64,000 bases of DNA. Source: Vibrio pacinii DSM 19139. Lineage in GTDB: Bacteria > Pseudomonadota > Gammaproteobacteria > Enterobacterales > Vibrionaceae. Shown piece by piece: positions 1 to 9,230 of the stretch (the first letter of the stretch is position 1; each line of letters begins with the position of its first letter). The notes under the pieces are model-generated. The model saw only the letters and a program-made list of their open reading frames with translations. It did not search any database and was not told the origin of the DNA. The position numbers were made by a program, and so were the translations under genes. The DNA lies in the NCBI RefSeq assembly GCF_000711795.1, contig NZ_KL543978.1, positions 211,826-275,825 on the forward strand, given 5' to 3'.

Positions 1-110
1 TCAACATGTCGATTGACCAAGTCAGTAACCCGAAACTAAGAACTGGCCCACATATGAAACTGTGGCGCAAACTAAAGTTAGAAGCAGATAAACGTAGAGG
101 TCTAAAATGA
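1..110 (+). CDS. ABC transporter permease, C-terminal end only
   Basis: The window opens inside this gene. About 35 codons can be read in the frame that closes with a TGA at 108-110, giving a basic cytoplasmic tail ending WRKLKLEADKRRGLK. The stop overlaps the ATG of the next gene (ATGA), so the two are translationally coupled. In Dpp/Opp-type importers the gene just before the two ATPases is the second permease (DppC/OppC type), and the tail fits that. The assignment rests mostly on context, because no membrane segment is visible in the piece present. Confidence 0.6.
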   Translation, partial: NMSIDQVSNPKLRTGPHMKLWRKLKLEADKRRGLK

Positions 111-1069
111 GCACCCTATTAGAAATCAATAATCTGTGTGTCGATTACGTCTCTCCGAATGGCGTAGCACGTGCTGTCAACAATGTTAGCTTAAAGATTG
201 CAGAAGGCGAAACCCTGGGTATCGCAGGTGAATCAGGCTGTGGAAAAAGTACCCTCGCCTTTGCTATTTCTCGACTGCACAAAGCACCGGCACTGATCTC
301 TGAAGGTGAAATCCTATACAAGGGTCAAGATATATTGAAAATGACGGACCGCCAGCTACGTGACTTCCGTTGGAATGACGTGTCAGTGGTTTTCCAAAGT
401 GCGATGAACTCTCTCAACCCAGTGATTACCATCGGTGAACAACTTACCGATGTTATCCTCGCACACCGAAAAGTGCGCTATCAACAAGCTCATGATCGCG
501 CAGTGGAACTGCTTAAAGTCGTCGGTATTCATGCAGACCGCATGGCAAGTTTCCCACACCAACTGAGTGGCGGGATGCGTCAACGTGTGGTCATCGCTAT
601 TGCTCTCGCACTGGAGCCAAAATTGATCATCATGGATGAGCCAACAACGGCGCTCGACGTGGTGGTAGAACGCGAGATTCTTAACGAGCTCTATGATCTT
701 AAAGAAAAATTTGGTTTTTCAATCCTATTCATAAGCCACGACCTGAGCTTGATGGGTGAAATCGCCGACCGAATTGGTGTGATGTACGCTGGCAACCTAA
801 TTGAGCTTGGCGATGCTAAGCGTGTGTTTAGTCAACCCGATCATCCCTACAGCCAAGGGCTTATCTCTTCTTTTCCGACCATTCACGGACCAAAAGAGCG
901 ACTATATGGTATTCCGGGCAATCCCGTGAACCTACTGAAGATTCCGCAAGGTTGTAACTTCCAAGAGCGCTGCACTAAGTGTAGTGAAGTATGTTCGCAA
1001 CAAGAGCCGAGACTTATTGCTAACCGACCTAACCATCAAGTGGCCTGTCACCTAGTAGAGGAAATGTAA
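107..1069 (+). CDS. Dpp/Opp-type ABC importer ATPase (DppD-like)
   Basis: ATP-hydrolysing subunit that powers a periplasmic-binding-protein-dependent importer at the inner membrane. The sequence has a Walker A (GESGCGKST, about residues 41-49), the ABC signature LSGGMRQR, Walker B LIIMDEPTTALD, and the C-terminal cysteine-rich extension of oligopeptide-type ATPases (CNFQERCTKCSEVC). Its 320 residues are the usual family length. It overlaps the permease upstream and is one base from the second ATPase. Family members in Vibrio move peptides but also chitobiose and beta-glucan oligosaccharides. The large carbohydrate-active protein downstream favours an oligosaccharide substrate, which is an inference. 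Confidence 0.9.
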   Translation: MSTLLEINNLCVDYVSPNGVARAVNNVSLKIAEGETLGIAGESGCGKSTLAFAISRLHKAPALISEGEILYKGQDILKMTDRQLRDFRWNDVSVVFQSAMNSLNPVITIGEQLTDVILAHRKVRYQQAHDRAVELLKVVGIHADRMASFPHQLSGGMRQRVVIAIALALEPKLIIMDEPTTALDVVVEREILNELYDLKEKFGFSILFISHDLSLMGEIADRIGVMYAGNLIELGDAKRVFSQPDHPYSQGLISSFPTIHGPKERLYGIPGNPVNLLKIPQGCNFQERCTKCSEVCSQQEPRLIANRPNHQVACHLVEEM

Positions 1070-1070
1070 G

Positions 1071-2045
1071 ATGGAGCTTATCGAAAAACATCAAACTATT
1101 TTATCTATTGAAAACTTGGTAAAAGACTTTCCTATCGGTCAATCGAAAAACATGATGCGTGCCGTCAATGACGTGTCGTTTGAACTCAAGAAAGGTGAAG
1201 CACTTGCCATTGTAGGTGAATCAGGCTCTGGCAAAAGTACAGGTGCCCGTATTCTTACCCGCATTTATGACAAAACGGCCGGAAATATTACCTTCAAAGG
1301 ACAACCTTTGGATGAATATATCAAACAGCATGGTGAACTTGAGTACGCTAGACAAGTGCAGATGATCTTCCAAGACCCATTTGGCTCACTTAACCCAGTG
1401 CACAGCATCTATCATCACATTGCACGACCATTATTAATTCATAAACGAGCTGAAAAAGAGGCGATCCCGAAACTTGTCCATGACTTACTTGAATTGGTCG
1501 GCCTTAGCCCTGCCAAAGAAACAGCGGAAAAGTTTCCCTATGAATTGAGTGGTGGCCAACGTCAGCGTGTAGCGATTGCACGTGCTTTAGCGGTCGATCC
1601 TGAAGTCATTCTTGCCGATGAACCGATTTCGATGCTTGATGTGTCAGTTCGCCTTGGCATCTTAAATCTCATGTCCGATCTCAAAGATAAGCATGGTATT
1701 TCTTTCATGTACATCACGCACGACATCGCAACCGCACGATACTTTGCCGAGAAAACCGCGGTGATGTACGTCGGTCATATGGTCGAATGGGGTAGCAGTG
1801 ATAGCGTGACACAAAACCCACAGCATCCCTACTCGAAGCTATTGCTGTCAGCAGTACCTGAGCCTGGTCAATCCGGTCGTCGTGAGCTGCTAGCGAAAAA
1901 AGGTGACATTCCATCTTGGAAACCAAGCAGTGTCGGTTGTCCATTTGCGACCCGATGTTTGAAAGCGAGCGAGGAGTGTACCCAATCCATTCCTGAGCCG
2001 ACTCAAGTGGGCCAAGACCACTACGTTCGCTGCCATCACCTATAA
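1071..2045 (+). CDS. Dpp/Opp-type ABC importer ATPase (DppF-like)
   Basis: Second ATPase of the same importer, forming a heterodimer with the preceding protein. Visible motifs are Walker A GESGSGKST, signature LSGGQRQR, Walker B VILADEPISMLD, and the C-terminal oligopeptide-transporter extension with cysteines (VGCPFATRCLKASEEC). It has 324 residues. The start codon follows the previous stop by one base. A stem-loop and about 110 bases separate it from the next gene, so the downstream enzyme may be co-transcribed but separately tuned. Substrate identity cannot be read from the sequence. Confidence 0.9.
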   Translation: MELIEKHQTILSIENLVKDFPIGQSKNMMRAVNDVSFELKKGEALAIVGESGSGKSTGARILTRIYDKTAGNITFKGQPLDEYIKQHGELEYARQVQMIFQDPFGSLNPVHSIYHHIARPLLIHKRAEKEAIPKLVHDLLELVGLSPAKETAEKFPYELSGGQRQRVAIARALAVDPEVILADEPISMLDVSVRLGILNLMSDLKDKHGISFMYITHDIATARYFAEKTAVMYVGHMVEWGSSDSVTQNPQHPYSKLLLSAVPEPGQSGRRELLAKKGDIPSWKPSSVGCPFATRCLKASEECTQSIPEPTQVGQDHYVRCHHL

Positions 2046-2073
2046 TTAATACAATTTATTCGACTCCTTCTCG

Positions 2074-2103
2074 CCAAGTCATGCGCATAACGCGTTGACT
2101 TGG
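2074..2103 (+). promoter_or_regulatory. intergenic stem-loop
   Basis: CCAAGTCA at 2074-2081 is mirrored by TGACTTGG at 2096-2103, with a further GCG/CGC pair inside. No T-run follows, so it looks like an mRNA processing or stabilising hairpin, or a regulator site, rather than a terminator. It lies between the ABC ATPase and the 1147-residue gene. Confidence 0.45.
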
Positions 2104-2157
2104 TAAGGGCTAGTATTGCCTGAAACAAGAGAAGAAGTCATATAAGGACAACCGATT

Positions 2158-5100
2158 ATGAACCTTGACTACTTATCAGAACTTGCTGTCACTGGACACT
2201 TTGTCGATTTAGACGGCGAGCGCTTCTACAAGATCGCCAACGTCGATCAAATGTCACCATTTTTCATTAGCGTAGTTTCAGCAAGCGATCACTGGCTGTT
2301 TATTTCGTCTACAGGCAGCTTATCAGCCGGTCGAATCCGCCCAGAGAACGCTCTATTTCCTTATCGCTCAGTCGATCATATCCATGAGAACGCCGAAAAT
2401 ACTGGCTCAAAAACCATCGTTAAAGTTCATACCGAGCAAGGTGTGACGGCACTATGGGAACCGTTCAACCGTTTCCATGATGGCCTCTATCACACTGAAC
2501 GTCACCTGTACAAAAACACCATTGGTGACAAAATTGTGTTTGAAGAAATCAACCACACCCTAAAGCTCAAATTCCGTTACAGCTGGAGCTCAAGTGAGCG
2601 TTTTGGTTTTGTTCGCCATAGCCAAATTACCGATCTATCTGGTCAAGAACGTCAACTTGAATTGATTGATGGTCTACAGAACTTGTTGCCATCAGGCGCG
2701 CCTCTTGCCGCACTCCAAACGCGCAGCGCACTGGTTGACGCTTACAAATGGAACGAGCAAGTCGACGACTCATCAATGGCACTGTACACCATGTACGCTA
2801 AACTCAGCGACCGCGCCGAGCCAGCAGAGTCATTGCTATCGACTGCAGTATTCTCACTTGACCAAAGCAATAGCCAATTGTTACTTAGCAGCGAACAACT
2901 GGGCGCATTCCGCCGTGGTTTAACTATCAACAGTGAAAACTTGACCAAAGGTGTGCGCGGCAGCTACTTACTGCATAAACACCTCACTCTAGCAGGCAAC
3001 CAAACGCAAGATTGGCGCATAGTGGCCGACATCGATAAAGGCCATAAAGAGATTAATGAGCTCACCGAGCTATTATCAAGCCCTAGTCAGCTTGGTTTGC
3101 TGGTTGAGCAAAGTATTGCAGATAACCAACGCGATCTGATCACACTGATGTCGGGCGCCGATGCTTGGCAATTAACCGCAGATGAAAACACCAGCGTCCA
3201 TCATTATGCTAACGTACTGTTTAATAACATGCGTGGTGGCGTGATTGAAAACAACTACCGTTTAGACAAAGCTGATGTGGTAAAAACGCTCAACAATGCC
3301 AACAAAAAAGTCGCCACTAAGCACGCGGCATTTTTTGCTGACCTGCCAGAGAACTTCACCCATGCTGAGCTGATTCGCCAAGCAAAAGACCGTGGTGATG
3401 CGCAGTTGATTCGCCTTAGCTACGAGTATCTGCCATTAACGTTTGGCCGTCGTCATGGTGACCCAAGTCGTCCTTGGAACCATTATGAAATCAAACTTAA
3501 AGATGAGAACGGTGAGCGCTTACTTTCTTATCAAGGCAACTGGCGTGATATCTTCCAAAACTGGGAAGCGATTGCACTAAGCTATCCTGGCTTCATTTCA
3601 TCTTTTATCGCTAAATTTGTTAACGCCTCAACGATCGATGGCTATAACCCATACCGCATTACCAAAGATGGCATAGATTGGGAACTGCTGGAAGCAGACG
3701 ATCCGTGGAGCAATATCGGCTACTGGGGCGATCACCAAATCATCTATCTACTTAAGTTCCTTGAGTTGGCAGACAAGTACCAAAGCGAAGAGCTGGCTGA
3801 GATGCTAACCAGCGATATTTACAGCTACGCCAACGTTCCCTATAAACTGTGCGATGTAGAACAACTGTTCGCGAACCCAAAAGACACCGTCTCTTTTGAT
3901 CAAGAGCTCCAGACAGAGATCGAACAACGAGTTGCCGATCTAGGTAGCGATGGTCGCCTATTAGTTGAACGCGACAATGAGGTTTACACGGTAAACTTAA
4001 CTGAAAAAATCATGGTACCACTGCTGTCTAAACTGAGTAATCTTGTTCTCGACGGTGGTATTTGGCTCAACACACAACGTCCTGAGTGGAACGATGCCAA
4101 TAACGCGATTGTTGGTAATGGCTTATCGATGGTCACTCTGTACTACATGCGTCGTTACGTCGCCTTTATGCAGAAACTACTGACTAATGCACCAAACGAT
4201 ATCTCAATTTCTAAAGAAGTCGTTGACTGGATGCTATCCATTCACAAGGTACTGCAAGATGCCTGCAAAGAGATAAAGCAAGAAACAGTAACGCGTCAAA
4301 CACGTAAAGCTATTTTGACTCAATTAGAGAAAGCATTTGAGCTTTACCGTAGCCGTGTTTATCGCATGAAAGGCTTCTCGGGCAAAACCAATGTCGAGCT
4401 TTCAGCACTACAAGACATGCTTGCCACAAGCATGAACGTGCTTGATTCAAGCATTGAAAACAACTTACGAAAAGATGGTCTATACAACGCTTACAACATC
4501 GTTACTTACTCGGGAGAAAGCCTCAATATTGATGAACTCTACCCTATGCTTGAAGGTCAAGTTGCCGTACTTAGTGCCGGTGTTCTCACACCAAAACAAG
4601 CGGTAACCTTATTGGATAACCTTTTTGCCAGCGAAATGTACCGCTCCGATCAAAATAGCTTCATGCTCTACCCTGATCGCGATTTACAACGCTTTATGCA
4701 AAAGAATCATATTCCTCAAGCAGAGGTAGAAAATAGTAAACTTCTTTCTGCCATGCTTGAAGCGAAAGACCAACGCATCATCAACTGCGATTCAAAAGGT
4801 CAAATTCACTTCAATCCAAGCTTTGAAAATGCCGAGTTCTTAAGACGTGCATTACAAAAAGTCAAAGCCGACTACACACAAAGTGATAACGAGAGTTTAG
4901 AGTCGGTGCTATCACTGTACGAACAAGTGTTTAACCATAAGGCCTTTACTGGTCGTTCTGGCACTATGTTTGGTTACGAAGGCTTGGGCTGCATTTACTG
5001 GCATATGGTTTCTAAACTGCTACTCGCTGTGCAAGAAAACTACTTGGCTGCGCGTGAACTTGATGCAAACAGCACTGAAACCGCGCAACTGGCCGATTAC

Positions 5101-5601
5101 TATTACAAGGTCCGTGCAGGTATTGGTTTCAACAAAACGCCAGACAACTACGGCGCCTTCCCGACCGACCCATATTCACATACGCCAAAACAAGCGGGTG
5201 CCCAGCAACCGGGTATGACAGGTCAGGTAAAAGAAGAAGTGATCACACGTTTTGTCGAGCTCGGTATCGAAATTAAACACGGGCGTATCGTCATTAACCC
5301 AACGCTACTGAATCAAAGTGAGTTCCTTAGCCAAAGCGCGCAATTTGATTGCCTCAATGTGAGTGGCGAAAATTGCAGCTATGCGGTTGACGAAGGCCAA
5401 CTGGCATTCACCTACTGCCAAGTGCCATTCATCTACCAGAAAGGTGATAGCGCAAACATTACTTGCGTGTTCAGTGATGGATCGAGTGAAACATTCAATA
5501 CTCTCGAATTATCAAAATCACTAAGTGAAAACATCTTTGCACGTAATGACCAAATCAAAAAAGTGAAGGTCACTATCCCAGCAACAATGTTACGACAATA
5601 A
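2158..5601 (+). CDS. large carbohydrate-active protein, possible GH149-like beta-glucan phosphorylase
   Basis: A 1147-residue protein without signal peptide, so cytoplasmic. A beta-rich N-terminal third (aromatic-rich, from about residue 10) is followed by a long helical region with the segments RPWNHYEIKL, NWEAIALSYP and DPWSNIGYWGDHQI (about residues 515-530), which resemble the (alpha/alpha)6 barrel and active-site loop of inverting glycoside phosphorylases. Length and layout recall GH149 beta-1,3-oligoglucan phosphorylases, which are about 1100 residues, whereas GH94 enzymes are nearer 800. It follows an oligosaccharide-type importer, so phosphorolysis of imported beta-glucan oligomers is a sensible role. 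AAGGA precedes the ATG. The exact family is a recollection-based inference; a hydrolase of a related clan is the main alternative. Confidence 0.5.
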   Translation: MNLDYLSELAVTGHFVDLDGERFYKIANVDQMSPFFISVVSASDHWLFISSTGSLSAGRIRPENALFPYRSVDHIHENAENTGSKTIVKVHTEQGVTALWEPFNRFHDGLYHTERHLYKNTIGDKIVFEEINHTLKLKFRYSWSSSERFGFVRHSQITDLSGQERQLELIDGLQNLLPSGAPLAALQTRSALVDAYKWNEQVDDSSMALYTMYAKLSDRAEPAESLLSTAVFSLDQSNSQLLLSSEQLGAFRRGLTINSENLTKGVRGSYLLHKHLTLAGNQTQDWRIVADIDKGHKEINELTELLSSPSQLGLLVEQSIADNQRDLITLMSGADAWQLTADENTSVHHYANVLFNNMRGGVIENNYRLDKADVVKTLNNANKKVATKHAAFFADLPENFTHAELIRQAKDRGDAQLIRLSYEYLPLTFGRRHGDPSRPWNHYEIKLKDENGERLLSYQGNWRDIFQNWEAIALSYPGFISSFIAKFVNASTIDGYNPYRITKDGIDWELLEADDPWSNIGYWGDHQIIYLLKFLELADKYQSEELAEMLTSDIYSYANVPYKLCDVEQLFANPKDTVSFDQELQTEIEQRVADLGSDGRLLVERDNEVYTVNLTEKIMVPLLSKLSNLVLDGGIWLNTQRPEWNDANNAIVGNGLSMVTLYYMRRYVAFMQKLLTNAPNDISISKEVVDWMLSIHKVLQDACKEIKQETVTRQTRKAILTQLEKAFELYRSRVYRMKGFSGKTNVELSALQDMLATSMNVLDSSIENNLRKDGLYNAYNIVTYSGESLNIDELYPMLEGQVAVLSAGVLTPKQAVTLLDNLFASEMYRSDQNSFMLYPDRDLQRFMQKNHIPQAEVENSKLLSAMLEAKDQRIINCDSKGQIHFNPSFENAEFLRRALQKVKADYTQSDNESLESVLSLYEQVFNHKAFTGRSGTMFGYEGLGCIYWHMVSKLLLAVQENYLAARELDANSTETAQLADYYYKVRAGIGFNKTPDNYGAFPTDPYSHTPKQAGAQQPGMTGQVKEEVITRFVELGIEIKHGRIVINPTLLNQSEFLSQSAQFDCLNVSGENCSYAVDEGQLAFTYCQVPFIYQKGDSANITCVFSDGSSETFNTLELSKSLSENIFARNDQIKKVKVTIPATMLRQ

Positions 5602-5625
5602 TTTAATTAACCACATTTAGGTTAT

Positions 5626-5676
5626 GCGGGCAGCTAGGGGAGATTTCGGGGGAGATCTTGGTTGCCCGCTTTTTTA
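5626..5676 (+). terminator. rho-independent terminator
   Basis: GCGGGCA (5626-5632) pairs with TGCCCGC (5663-5669) and is followed by a run of six T. It ends the transporter/phosphorylase transcription unit 25 bases after the stop codon. Confidence 0.8.
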
Positions 5677-5765
5677 TGTGCACTCACCTATCGCTAACTA
5701 TTTGTGTAAACTCCGATTTATCGCTAGAGTGAATACAATAAAGCTATTTATAACAAGGATTCACT

Positions 5766-6236
5766 ATGAAACTTTCCCCTACTGCACTCGTTCTTTCTGC
5801 CCTCCTAATCTCATCGCCAACTTTTGCCGCCAAGCCTGAATGGGCGGGGAAAGGAAAACCAGATCTTGAAGAGATAAAAACCTTTGCTGACGCACAAAAA
5901 GTGAGCGCCGAGGTGGAACAGCGAGAACAAGAACTCGATCAGCTTATCGATGAAAAGAAAACAAACGCGAAAAAAGCCAAAGGAAAAAACAAACAGAAAA
6001 TCGAGCAAGAAATCGAACAATTAGAAGATGAAGCTGACGAGCTTGATGAGGCCAAACAACAACTCAAGCAGAAGCAAAACAAGCTCAAAACTGACCAAGA
6101 TAAGCAGTCAAAAGGCTTAGCAAAACAACAAGAGAAAAAAGCAGGTCAGGAGCGCAAAGAGCAAGGTAAAGGCTCGGAGCAAGGTCAACAACAGCGCGAA
6201 GAAAACAGCAAGAAATGGTGGAAGTTCTGGGAGTAG
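5766..6236 (+). CDS. secreted highly charged coiled-coil protein, function unknown
   Basis: A 156-residue protein with an N-terminal signal peptide (hydrophobic stretch to about residue 21, cleavage after TFAA). The mature part is almost entirely Glu/Lys/Gln, with heptad-like runs around residues 45-115 that predict one long coiled coil, then a Gln/Lys-rich tail ending in the aromatic patch KKWWKFWE. AAGGA sits about 9 bases before the ATG. It stands alone between two terminator-like structures. Periplasmic or surface location is likely; no enzymatic motif is seen. Similar low-complexity proteins give unreliable matches, so no function is proposed. Confidence 0.75.
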   Translation: MKLSPTALVLSALLISSPTFAAKPEWAGKGKPDLEEIKTFADAQKVSAEVEQREQELDQLIDEKKTNAKKAKGKNKQKIEQEIEQLEDEADELDEAKQQLKQKQNKLKTDQDKQSKGLAKQQEKKAGQERKEQGKGSEQGQQQREENSKKWWKFWE

Positions 6237-6265
6237 TTAACGACTAAACCTGACACATTTAACCA

Positions 6266-6294
6266 GGTGTAGTGACTCTCTTAAATCCTACACC
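6266..6294 (+). terminator. weak terminator-like hairpin
   Basis: GGTGTAG (6266-6272) pairs with CTACACC (6288-6294). Only a short T-poor tail follows, so termination is plausible rather than certain. It sits 30 bases after the coiled-coil gene. Confidence 0.4.
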
Positions 6295-6435
6295 TTGCCT
6301 TGATTCAAGCGAACTGCCAGATTTGATAAAAAATCTGCCAATAGCTTAGAAGTGGACAAAGCGTGCTTCGGAAAGTTTACTACATCAGGTTTCGAGTAAT
6401 TTTAATCTGTTGATTTGAGGAGCGCTAATTTTAAA

Positions 6436-6642
6436 TTAAGCGTTATTGGCATTAAGCCAAACCCCATTTTCTTTGTGTGCTAGTAACGTTCCAATAAGAT
6501 CTCTGAGCTCAATTCTACTTGTAAAAAATGGAGCGCAAGACGAAGCTGATATTTTGGCGCCTTTTAAGCCACGCATAAAAACCGTTTCTAATCTTAATGT
6601 GTTATTTTTTTCGTTAATATATTTAATATTAAATGTTGGCAT
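6436..6642 (-). CDS. small hypothetical protein downstream of the cold-shock gene
   Basis: A 68-codon ORF. AGAAG lies about 8 bases before the ATG. The residue mix (start MPTFNIKYINEKNN, then VFMRGLKGAKIS and a hydrophobic RDLIGTLLAH segment) looks like a folded small protein rather than random sequence. It has no signal peptide or clear membrane helix. It lies on the same strand as the cold-shock gene and beyond that gene's hairpin, so it probably has its own promoter in the AT-rich stretch 6650-6700. An ORF of similar size overlaps on the opposite strand but has poorer composition. I do not recognise the family. Confidence 0.5.
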   Translation of the reverse strand: MPTFNIKYINEKNNTLRLETVFMRGLKGAKISASSCAPFFTSRIELRDLIGTLLAHKENGVWLNANNA

Positions 6643-6769
6643 AATTATCTTCTAGTTTATTGTTGGTATTTTTATAGTTTAAACCAAAAGTTTTTCCAGA
6701 AATAAGTGCGTGAGGAATGCATCTTTTAAGGGGGGAAAGCAGTTGATTGGCTATTTTGAGGGGGGAGGT

Positions 6770-6796
6770 ATAGAGGTGGTTGATAACCACCTCTAT
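6770..6796 (-). terminator. strong hairpin after the cold-shock gene
   Basis: A perfect 12-bp stem (ATAGAGGTGGTT / AACCACCTCTAT) with a GAT loop lies 10 bases past the cold-shock stop codon. There is no long T-run on either strand, so it may act mainly as a 3' stabiliser or as an imperfect terminator. Confidence 0.6.
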
Positions 6797-6806
6797 TTAA
6801 ATCAGT

Positions 6807-7019
6807 TTAAGCAACGACAACATTCGCAGCTTGAAGGCCTTTTTGACCTTGCTCTACATTGAAAAGAACCTTTTGGCCTTCAATTAGAGTCTTAAAACCT
6901 TCTGAAACGATAGAGTTGAAATGAACGAATACATCAGCACCGCCATTATCTTGAGTCAAAAAGCCAAAACCTTTACTTTCGTTAAACCATTTTACAGAAC
7001 CAGTTGTTTTATCAGACAT
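6807..7019 (-). CDS. CspA-family cold-shock protein
   Basis: Small nucleic-acid-binding OB-fold protein that melts RNA secondary structure in the cytoplasm. RNP1 is visible as KGFGFLTQ and RNP2 as VFVHFNSI, in the normal order, with the usual C-terminal GLQAANV. The start is set at the internal ATG at 7019 (MSDKTTGSVKWFN), because AAGGGA lies 7 bases upstream and the resulting 70 residues match the family. The longer 83-residue reading adds a non-conserved tail. The long AT-rich leader is typical of cold-inducible csp mRNAs. Which csp paralogue this is cannot be decided. Confidence 0.92.
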   Translation of the reverse strand: MSDKTTGSVKWFNESKGFGFLTQDNGGADVFVHFNSIVSEGFKTLIEGQKVLFNVEQGQKGLQAANVVVA

Positions 7020-7397
7020 AGATTGTCCCTTAATATTTAAATATAAATGAGTCGCCAAAATGCGAAGCGCTGAAAATTGAATTATTTAATGCATCTATGA
7101 AGCTAACGAAGGGAAACTCTGAGGATAACAACTAGTGAATTCTGAGGGCTTTACTTAAAAAACTTTATTTTTTCATTTAATAACTCTGAATAACAGAGCA
7201 AAGCCATTATGCGCTTTATTAATTTAATGTAAAGGATTATTTAATTTTTAAGCTAATTAACTTTTTTATGACAAAAATGACAGACAAAAGTAAGTTGTCG
7301 ACAACGCGCTGAAACGCTCAGCGATGGAGTTGATAAACATAAAAAATAACGCCTTTTTACGACGCCATCATTGAGTCCATACGATTAAGCAATTTGC
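7020..7397 (-). other. cold-shock gene leader and promoter region, no gene
   Basis: 378 bases with no convincing ORF. The part next to the gene is AT-rich and lacks ORFs, consistent with the long structured 5' leader that regulates cspA-type mRNAs by temperature. No exact cold-box could be assigned by eye. The remainder is the 3' flank of the diguanylate cyclase gene. Confidence 0.5.
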
Positions 7398-8444
7398 CTA
7401 TCCTGAGTTAACGGCGACATAGAAGCAATTCTTACCTGAGCTTTTCGCTCGATATAGCGCTTCATCGGCGTGACGAAACGTATTGGCTTTCGCAGTCTCC
7501 TGATGAAGCGCAACACCACAGCTGATGGTTACAGACTGGCCAATACTAAAGTCATGATTCGCAATGGTGGTTTGAATTGACCTAACTCGTTGTTCAATAA
7601 CTGAGTAGTCGGCGACCTCAAACGCAATAAGAAACTCTTCTCCTCCCCATCGACCTACCTGCCCAACCCCTTCAACTTCAGTCTCTAAGATGCGTGCAAC
7701 TTGAATCAAGACTTGGTCACCCACATCATGGCCACAGTCATCATTGATTTTCTTAAAGTCATCAACATCAACTATCGCGATCCATTGCACTTTCTGCGGC
7801 TCAAGTAACAAGGCTTCCATATGACGTCGGTTATACAGTTGGGTCAACATATCGGTATGAGATAAGATTTGCAGTTGTCGATTCGTTTCATGCAGCAAAT
7901 CCATGGTTTTTCGCCGCCCAGAATCATAGAAATAGGCAATCGAAAATAAAAACAAGTAGATGATAGAAAGGTGGATAAAGCTGATAGTATCAAATGGAAT
8001 GGGTGGCCAATTATGCATATCAATCAAACAGATATAAGCCACTATTGCAAAATTTATTAGACTGAAAACTGAGCCGAGTCTGTAGCCTAGAACAAATATC
8101 GCCACCACGGGCGTCAAGAACGAAAATGCTAACGCAAATTCACTGTGACCAGAGCCGACAATAAACAGTAAGCTGATGGATGACATTACCGACACCATAA
8201 TCGTTGCGGCTATATTGATCTTTTTACTGCGCCATAAAAAAACGTAGGCAATGGCACAAAAACCCAATCCCACGGCTTCAATGGCAGCAAGTAAAAGACT
8301 GGGTATGACTAAGGTATTGTAATAAACCAAAAAGGAGAGCACAGCTGACAACACGCTCAGAGAGGCAAAGATAAATACGCTTTCTCTGTAGTCTGGGTCG
8401 TCACAGCTTATCCCCAGCCATTTTTCTAATCCTTTGGTTAGCAC
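7398..8444 (-). CDS. membrane-anchored diguanylate cyclase (GGDEF)
   Basis: Makes cyclic di-GMP from two GTP at the inner membrane. Residues about 20-170 hold six hydrophobic helices, followed by a short linker and a C-terminal GGDEF domain with DMLTQLYNRR at its start and the active-site motif WGGEEF. The RxxD inhibitory I-site that often precedes GGEEF is absent (the residues are EGVGQVG), so product inhibition may be lost. The start is a GTG at 8444: an in-frame TGA lies just upstream and no ATG fits the domain boundary. It has 348 residues. The gene stands alone and the signal sensed is unknown. Confidence 0.9.
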   Translation of the reverse strand: MLTKGLEKWLGISCDDPDYRESVFIFASLSVLSAVLSFLVYYNTLVIPSLLLAAIEAVGLGFCAIAYVFLWRSKKINIAATIMVSVMSSISLLFIVGSGHSEFALAFSFLTPVVAIFVLGYRLGSVFSLINFAIVAYICLIDMHNWPPIPFDTISFIHLSIIYLFLFSIAYFYDSGRRKTMDLLHETNRQLQILSHTDMLTQLYNRRHMEALLLEPQKVQWIAIVDVDDFKKINDDCGHDVGDQVLIQVARILETEVEGVGQVGRWGGEEFLIAFEVADYSVIEQRVRSIQTTIANHDFSIGQSVTISCGVALHQETAKANTFRHADEALYRAKSSGKNCFYVAVNSG

Positions 8445-8624
8445 TGCCGTTCACATCACTCTCATTTATGATACGGCTAATATACCTTAAGGTATGTGCA
8501 TCGTCACCCGAAGTGCAGGCTTATTGTCAAAAAGTGTTGCGCCGATATAGTTCGAAACGAAAGTGATGACAGCGCTAATATGATCAAGAGAGGGTGAGCC
8601 GTCACGCCCCCCTCTATCTACCAC

Positions 8625-9164
8625 TTACAAAGTCACTTTCTTTATCATGCCCGCTTCAGCATGACCGGGCATATTGCAGGCGAACTCAACTTGATTGCTA
8701 CCATGGAAATGCCACAAAAGCTGCTTTGCTTTGCCCGGTTGAACGGTAACGGCACTGTCTGAGTCATGAGCATGGCCAGTCATGTTTTTCATCATTTCGC
8801 GGTGTTTTAGCTGTTCACTCGCTGAACCTATGGTGAACTCATGATCAATCTTGCCGACGTTCATCACCACAAACTGCACCACATCATTTGGTTCAATTTC
8901 TACCGCTTTTTTGAATTTGATGCTCATGTCATCATCCAGAATCACATGCACCACTTTGTCTGGTTTCGCGCCTTTTGCTGGCATACCAACTTCAGACATA
9001 CCCTCCATATTCATCATGGCGTTATTCATGCCTGAATGATCCATCTTGGCGTGGTTCATCTCACCATGGTCCATCTCACCATGGTTCATCTTCATCTGTC
9101 CGCTATCGGCCAGTGCAAACGTTGCAGTAAGGCCCAATGCGATGGCGATAAGTGTCTTTTTCAT
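8625..9164 (-). CDS. periplasmic cupredoxin with Met/His-rich N-terminus (CopI-like)
   Basis: A 179-residue protein with signal peptide (to about residue 19, TFALA). It then has a Met/His-rich repeat (KMNHGEMDHGEMNHAKMDH) suited to Cu(I)/Ag(I) binding, and a cupredoxin fold. The type-1 copper ligands are visible as H in KIDHEF and C, H and M in FACNMPGHAEAGM. It is the last gene of the copper export operon, 67 bases after cusA. Known family members such as CopI protect periplasmic enzymes against copper. An electron-transfer role is less likely given the neighbours. Confidence 0.85.
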   Translation of the reverse strand: MKKTLIAIALGLTATFALADSGQMKMNHGEMDHGEMNHAKMDHSGMNNAMMNMEGMSEVGMPAKGAKPDKVVHVILDDDMSIKFKKAVEIEPNDVVQFVVMNVGKIDHEFTIGSASEQLKHREMMKNMTGHAHDSDSAVTVQPGKAKQLLWHFHGSNQVEFACNMPGHAEAGMIKKVTL

Positions 9165-9230
9165 ACTATTTCCTTCCCTTTCGGTGTTAAAGCCTCAACC
9201 ATTAAGCGAGGCTTTTATTGTTGAGCTTAG

